A stretch of DNA of 64,000 nt from Portunus trituberculatus (taxonomy: Eukaryota; Arthropoda; Malacostraca; Decapoda; Portunidae): positions 31,770,986-31,834,985 of the forward strand of contig NC_059301.1 of assembly GCF_017591435.1 (NCBI RefSeq). The letters run 5' to 3'. Both the position numbers and the translations under genes were made by a program. Under the pieces are notes generated by a model. The model was not told the DNA's origin and ran no database searches. It saw only the letters and a program-made list of their open reading frames with translations. Shown here piece after piece: positions 58,458-64,000 of the stretch. Within the stretch, counting starts at the first letter, position 1. Each line of letters opens with the position of its first letter.

Positions 58458-58991
58458 ATGAGTAAGGAAGAGATTCCATCTAAATGCAGGTATGAGACAC
58501 GGGAAAGAATGAAAGATGATGATGACTATGTTGGTGAGGGTGAAAGAGCATTTGAAGGCTTTGATATGGCACATACTTCGTTATTTAATAGAGTGTTGAC
58601 TATTGAACGTAAATTAGATAAATGGATAAAGGAGAGTATGAGAATAAAAGAAAATGAAGAACAGGAAAAAGAGCTCCAGAAATTGAAAGAAAGGATAAAA
58701 AGAGTGGGAGGAAACGAAACTAGGCCAAGAGCAGAAAATGAAGAATTGAAAAAGGAAGTAGCTAACTACGAGAAATTGATGGAAGAAGGACTCAGTAAAG
58801 CCAAGAAAGAAAAAGTGGAGCTGAAAGATCTAGTCAACAAAGAAGAGGAAAGAGTACAAGATGTGATTAAAAAAGAAGTACAGGCATGGAGAATCCAAGA
58901 TAAGAAAGAGAAGGAATCAATCCAGGAAGTATTTCAAGAACAGTTAAAAAAAAGAGATGAAAATATGACAAAAAATGATAGGAGTCCTTAA
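58458..58991 (+). pseudogene. LINE-A N-terminal coiled-coil protein region
   Basis: ATG 58458 (MSKEEIPSKCRY) opens a 177-codon frame. After a polar start (GEGERAFEGFDMAHTSLFNR) it is a long charged helix (LQKLKERIKRVGG, LKKEVANYEKLMEEGLSKAK, VELKDLVNKEEERVQDVIKK) with clear heptad character, so a coiled coil is very likely. The same start (MSKEE..., GGFDTAN...) recurs at 63849 in the next copy, which supports this start codon. It probably continued into 59100-59290 (VEEIHRMGPYQEGTVRPIKI) before a stop near 58991 arose. Confidence 0.75.
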
Positions 58992-59099
58992 GAAAAAAGA
59001 AAATTTAGTAAGAGAAATTGCGGATAAAAAACAAGTGTAATTATTTTTGGCCTGAAAGAAAAAAAAATTCAATATAGACAAAGAAGGGAAAAGGATGAA

Positions 59100-60420
<1,321 letters not shown>

Positions 60421-60435
60421 GAAGTATAACTTATT

Positions 60436-61763
60436 TTGGAAATATACAAAACAGGAGTCAGGGAATATGTCCCAAAATGTAGACCTAAAGAAGGAAAGAA
60501 AGATTGGTTTAATGCAAGGTGTGCTAGGGCAAAGGAGAAAAAAGATAGAGCATGGAAAAGGTGGAAGAGAAATAGAAATCCAGAAAATAAAGAAAACTTC
60601 AAAACAGCAAGAAATGAATATGCTAAGGTGATAAAGGAAGAAGAAAGGAACTATGAAAAGGACATTGTCGAAAAATGTAAGGAACAACCGAAATTCTTCT
60701 ACAGATTCATAAATGGAAAAATAAGGCAAAAAGAAACAATAGAAAGGTTAAAAGGAGAGAACGGAATGGTGGAAGACCCAAAAAGTATGGCAGAACTGTT
60801 AAATAGTAAATTTCAGGGGGTCTTTACTAAGGAATCTAAATTTGAAAGACCACAGGGTAATAGAGAGACTCCATATGAAAGAGATTAAAGTACCCAAGCT
60901 TGAAATAAAAGAGTTGATGACAGAATTAGATGAGGAGAAGGCAATGGGACCAGATAAAGTCTCAGGCAGAATATTAAAAGAATGTAGAGAAGTACTAGCA
61001 AGTCTTATATACATCATAAAATGCTCAATAGAAAATGGAACAGTACCAGTAGAATAAAAAAAGCTGAGGTGGTTCCCATATATAAGAGCAGAAGGAAGGA
61101 AGAACCTTAAAATTACAGACCGGTATCACTAACTAGTGTCATCAAAAATAGAAAAAATGAATACCTTGAAGAAACAAAACTAAAAGATAAATTTTCTTCA
61201 AGTACATTTATTTTTCTTCACTTAACTCAATAGATATAGAGGTTTATAGTTTGAAGAAAAATAAATGTACTTGAAGAAAATTTAAGTGTCGTGAAGGTTT
61301 AGTGGCGGGAGGGAGGGCTGCCAAGAACTAGCATTCAGGCCTGGACTTTGGATGAACGGACTTTAGTGTAATATGCAAGATGTGTGAAAGAGTAATAAAG
61401 AAACAATGGATTGAGTTTCTTGAAGACAACAGATTATTATCAAATAGCCAATTTGGTTTTAGAAAAGGTCAGTCATGTGTAACAATTTTTTTGAGTTTCT
61501 ACTCTAGAATAGTTGATAAAGTACAAGAGAGAGAGGGATGGATTGACTGTATTTATTTGGATTTAAAAAAGGCATTTGATAAAGTACCACATGAATGATT
61601 ACTATGGAAGTTAGAGAAGGGTGGCCTAAAAGGAAGCACATTGAGATGGATGGAAAATTACTTGAGGGGGAGAGAAATAAGGATGGTAGTTAAAGATATG
61701 AAACCCAAGCGGAAAGCAGTAGAAAGCGGAGTGTCACAGGGGTCAGTATTGGCGCCAATACTT

Positions 61764-61770
<7 letters not shown>
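60436..61770 (+). pseudogene. LINE-A reverse transcriptase, 5' two thirds, broken
   Basis: 60436-60888: WFNARCARAKEKKDRAWKRW linker, RQKETIERLKGENGMVEDPK. 60842-61057: LDEEKAMGPDKVSGRILKE and a stop where copy 3 has VEWKRAEV. After the insertion at 61139-61357, 61380-61598 encodes MCERVIKKQWIEFLEDN, FGFRKGQSC and motif A YLDLKKAFDKVPH (TGA just after). 61641-61765 gives RWMENYLRGREIRMVVKD and ESGVSQGSVLAPILF, where the usual SGVPQG has Ser for Pro. Interrupted at 61771 by (TA)n and a Tigger. Several stops and frameshifts. Confidence 0.87.
61139..61357. mobile_element. Small insert with perfect 32-bp hairpin
   Basis: Interrupts the LINE-A RT between ..TAGTGT (61133-61138) and ..TTAGTGT before aatatgcaag, so TAGTGT is a likely 6-bp duplication. 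Arms 61189-61220 and 61252-61283 are perfectly complementary over 32 bp with a 31-base loop. No ORF. The exact right border is approximate. Confidence 0.7.

Positions 61771-61822
<52 letters not shown>
61769..61822. repeat. (TA)n microsatellite, left of Tigger
   Basis: About 26 TA units at the LINE-A site that in copy 3 (about 24275) reads only ttaatataaat. Confidence 0.95.
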
Positions 61823-61825
<3 letters not shown>

Positions 61826-62805
61826 GCATACCCCGTTTAACGAAGGTTCACACAACGAAATTTCGCTACAACGAAGGTTTCATTTTACTACCATCTGCTC
61901 GTTTAACAAACACCAAACTCGCTTTAACGAAGTTTTATCCAGGTAATTTTTTTTCCAAATTTGAAAGCCCCACCATATCACGCAAGCTGACAGGCTTTTG
62001 AATACACTAGGAGCTGCTGGTACTAAGGCCTGCCTCAGGAAAAATTCTGGGACCCCTATAGAATAAAGATCAAGATCAAGCCTCTCGTGGACAACACGCT
62101 CAACATTCACTCCCCAGTCAAAATACAACAGCGTCAGCAGCAGCTTGTCTTCCCTAGCTCAACTTACCACCAAAATGCCCTGCAATTGGCCTAGTGTTCG
62201 TAAGAAGACCAGAAAGTCTCTTACTCTCCAAATGAAGCTAGATATTATTCACAGACACGAGAGAGGCCAGAAAACTATAGCAGTGCTGGCCACTATCTTG
62301 ACTCCATATTATACTGTCTCTATTTTCAAGTCAGCAGACTCTATTAAGAAGGCTGGTGAAACCGTATCTTCCTTGCAAGCTAAAAGAACCACCTGAACTC
62401 ATGACTCTACAATGGATAAGATGGAAAGCCTTGTGGAAATGTGGTACATAAGTTTTGTATGCAGTACAATGATGCGCACTTTGTTTACATTCCACAGGTT
62501 GCGGTTAGTGTCTTTCCGTTTCACTCTTCCTCCTTCATAAAGTTAAGATCATCAACATTATAAAGTTACATACATACATACATTAGTGTACATTATAATG
62601 ACTTAAATTAAACTACCTAAATGTTTAACTTCATAATTTTTACTTTCATTAAACCTTTTACTTAACTATGATGCACTCTCGCTTTGCTTACTCTCAATGG
62701 AAGTTCAAATCGGGAGTTAAACTTGTTATAATCGGTTCGCTTAAGGAAGTTTTGCTTAACGAAGTGTTTTTTAAGAACATAACCCCTTCGTTAAACGGGG
62801 GTTGC

Positions 62806-62808
<3 letters not shown>
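61823..62808 (+). mobile_element. Tigger-type element in (TA)n inside LINE-A
   Basis: 986 bp with inverted ends CAGGCATACCCCGTTTAACG and, reverse-complemented, CAGGCAACCCCCGTTTAACG. (TA)n on both sides. Sister of 46620-49816. Non-autonomous. Confidence 0.92.
62175..62396 (+). pseudogene. Tigger transposase N-terminal fragment
   Basis: From ATG 62175 (MPCNWPSVRKKTRKSLTLQM): CENP-B/pogo-type helix-turn-helix with KLDIIHRHERGQKTIAVLAT and a degraded recognition helix (PYYTVSIFKS), then SIKKAGETVSSLQAKRTT and a stop. The catalytic domain is absent. A weaker reverse-oriented trace of the same region is present around 49369-49500. Confidence 0.72.

Positions 62809-62876
<68 letters not shown>
62809..62876. 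repeat. (TA)n microsatellite, right of Tigger
   Basis: About 34 TA units; LINE-A resumes at 62877 with the NDMPEGVNSYINLFADD coding block. Confidence 0.95.
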
Positions 62877-62877
<1 letters not shown>

Positions 62878-63741
62878 GACATGCCAGAGGGAGTGAACAG
62901 CTACATAAATCTGTTTGCGGACGATGCGGAACTATGCAGAGTCATAAAACAAAAAGAGGAATGTGAAATACTGCAGGACAACTTAAAGAAGATCTGAAAA
63001 TGGAGTATAAAATGGGAGATGGAATTCAGTGTGGACAAGAGCCATGTCATGGAAATGGGAAAAAGTGAAAGACGACCAGTGGGAATCTATAAGATGGGAG
63101 ATGAAGTAGAACAAGAAAAAGTAAAAAAGGAAAAGGACTTAGGAGTGACGATGGAAGAAAACAATCAACCGGTAAGCTACATTGATAGAATTTTCAGAGA
63201 GAGAATTTTCAGAGAGAGGAATATTGGATTAGCATTTCACTATATGGACAAAGAAATGATGAAGAAAATGATAAGTACTAAAATAAGACCCAGATTGGAA
63301 TATGTAGGAGTGGTGTGGACCCTCCATGAAAAGAAACACATAAAGAAATTGGAGAGACTACAAAAACATGGCTACAAGACTGGTTCCAGAATTTAAAGGG
63401 ATGACATATGAAGAGAGACTAAAAGCTATGGATCTACCAACCCTGGAACAGAGAAGAGAGAGAGATGGGATCTGATACAAGTTTATAAATTGATTAAATG
63501 AATGGATCAAGTGGATATTGAGAAACTAATCCTGAGAAAAGAATATGACATTAGAAGCACAAGATCGCATAGTAATAAACTGAGAAAGGGAAGATGTCTG
63601 AGAGATTTAAAAAAATATAGTTTTCCGCAAAGATGTGTTGAGACTTGGAACAGTTTGAGTGAGGAAGTGGTGTCAGGAACGAGTGTGCATAGTTTTAAAG
63701 AAAAATTGGATAAGTGTAGATATGGAGACAGGACCACATGA
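62877..63741 (+). pseudogene. LINE-A RT 3' third and C-terminal domain
   Basis: 62877-62997: DMPEGVNSYINLFADDAELC with motif C FADD, ending in a TGA. 63019-63396: KSHVMEMGKSERRPVGIYKM, EKDLGVTMEENNQPVSYIDR (with a duplicated RIFRE), RPRLEYVGVVWTLHEKKHIK. 63400-63741: the CR1-type tail YEERLKAMDLPTLEQRRE in broken frames and RKEYDIRSTRSHSNKLRKGR, YSFPQRCVETWNSLSEEVVS. The last stop is at 63741, about 45 bp before the element's 3' end. Two stops and one or two frameshifts. Confidence 0.87.
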
Positions 63742-63796
63742 GCATAAAGCCCAGGCCCTGTAAAACTACAACTAGATAAATACACGTGTTTACAGA

Positions 63797-64000
63797 GGCC
63801 TGGACGAGTTGGGTGGCGCTCGTTTTCAGGCATACATTGTAGGGCAGCATGAGTAAGGAAGAGTTTACACCTAAAAGCAGGTATGAGATCAGGGAAGGAA
63901 TGCAAGAAGAGGATGAATATATTGATGAGGGACAGGGCGCATTTGGAGGTTTTGATACGGCAAACACTGCCCTCCATAAGAGAGTGTTAACGCTAGAAAG
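63797..64000 (+). mobile_element. LINE-A copy 6, 5' end, cut by window edge
   Basis: Begins ggcctggacgagttgggtgg, matching gacctgggccggtagtgtag at 58407 and the following 5' UTR of copy 5. It starts about 10 bp after the 3' end of copy 5, separated by acacgtgtttacaga, so the two are head to tail. Confidence 0.88.
63849..64000 (+). CDS. LINE-A N-terminal coding start, partial
   Basis: ATG 63849 opens MSKEEFTPKSRYEIREGMQ then GQGAFGGFDTANTALHKRVL, parallel to copy 5. Open to the window end; whether this copy is intact cannot be told. The coiled-coil part would follow beyond the window. Confidence 0.75.
   Translation, partial: MSKEEFTPKSRYEIREGMQEEDEYIDEGQGAFGGFDTANTALHKRVLTLE

Overview
The window is eukaryotic and comes from an invertebrate, probably an arthropod and plausibly a decapod crustacean. 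It has spliced exons with GT/AG borders, no bacterial operon structure, long (GT)n, (GA)n, (TA)n and (ATT)n microsatellites, many CR1/L2-type LINEs, a DIRS element, numerous Tigger/pogo copies and CCTAA (arthropod telomere-type) tracts. The organism is inferred from repeat style only. The one host gene recognised is the 5' part of a phospholipase C-gamma gene (four exons, 35357-38770, + strand). Their reading frames join without a break and encode the N-terminal PH and EF-hand region. The catalytic and SH2/SH3 exons were not found in the window.

Nearly everything else is mobile DNA, often nested. Local names used below: LINE-A (CR1-like, with (GT)n/(AC)n at its borders), LINE-C (I/Jockey-like), LINE-D and LINE-E (CR1/L2-like), LINE-S (L2-like, with an SGNH-esterase ORF1). 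Layout: LINE-A copy (1-3124) and a short LINE-A tail (3151-3249), each bordered by (TG)n; LINE-D interrupted by a hAT (3420-5620); a telomere-motif repeat (6190-6440); LINE-C fragments and main copy (7150-11100); a DIRS retroelement with terminal inverted repeats and internal complementary region (11337-20020), itself interrupted by a Tigger (13381-15938); a Tigger MITE (20379-20628).

From 21360 to 28770 there is a head-to-tail train: (GT)n, LINE-A (interrupted by a mariner), (GT)n, LINE-A, (GT)n, LINE-A, (GT)n, tRNA-derived SINE, (GT)n, all on the minus strand. LINE-S follows (30099-34780), then the PLC-gamma exons and introns, a rearranged LINE-C piece (39134-40030), and LINE-E (40430-46480) split by three elements: a CCTAA/GC-rich mosaic with terminal inverted repeats, a Tigger MITE, and a 2.3-kb element with long inverted repeats that itself holds a Harbinger-like element.

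From 46620 to 49816 a Tigger contains a piggyBac-like MITE and a Harbinger-like element with doubled subterminal motifs. From 49992 to 58309 a pogo-like pair of ends encloses a (TA)n tract into which two Tiggers and a MITE have gone; one Tigger contains a hAT with a perfect 8-bp target duplication and another contains a tRNA-like SINE. From 58399 a near-full-length LINE-A on the plus strand carries a Tigger and a hairpin insert, and a second LINE-A starts directly behind it and runs off the window end. Most transposon genes are broken by frameshifts or stops; the nesting gives a readable order of insertion.
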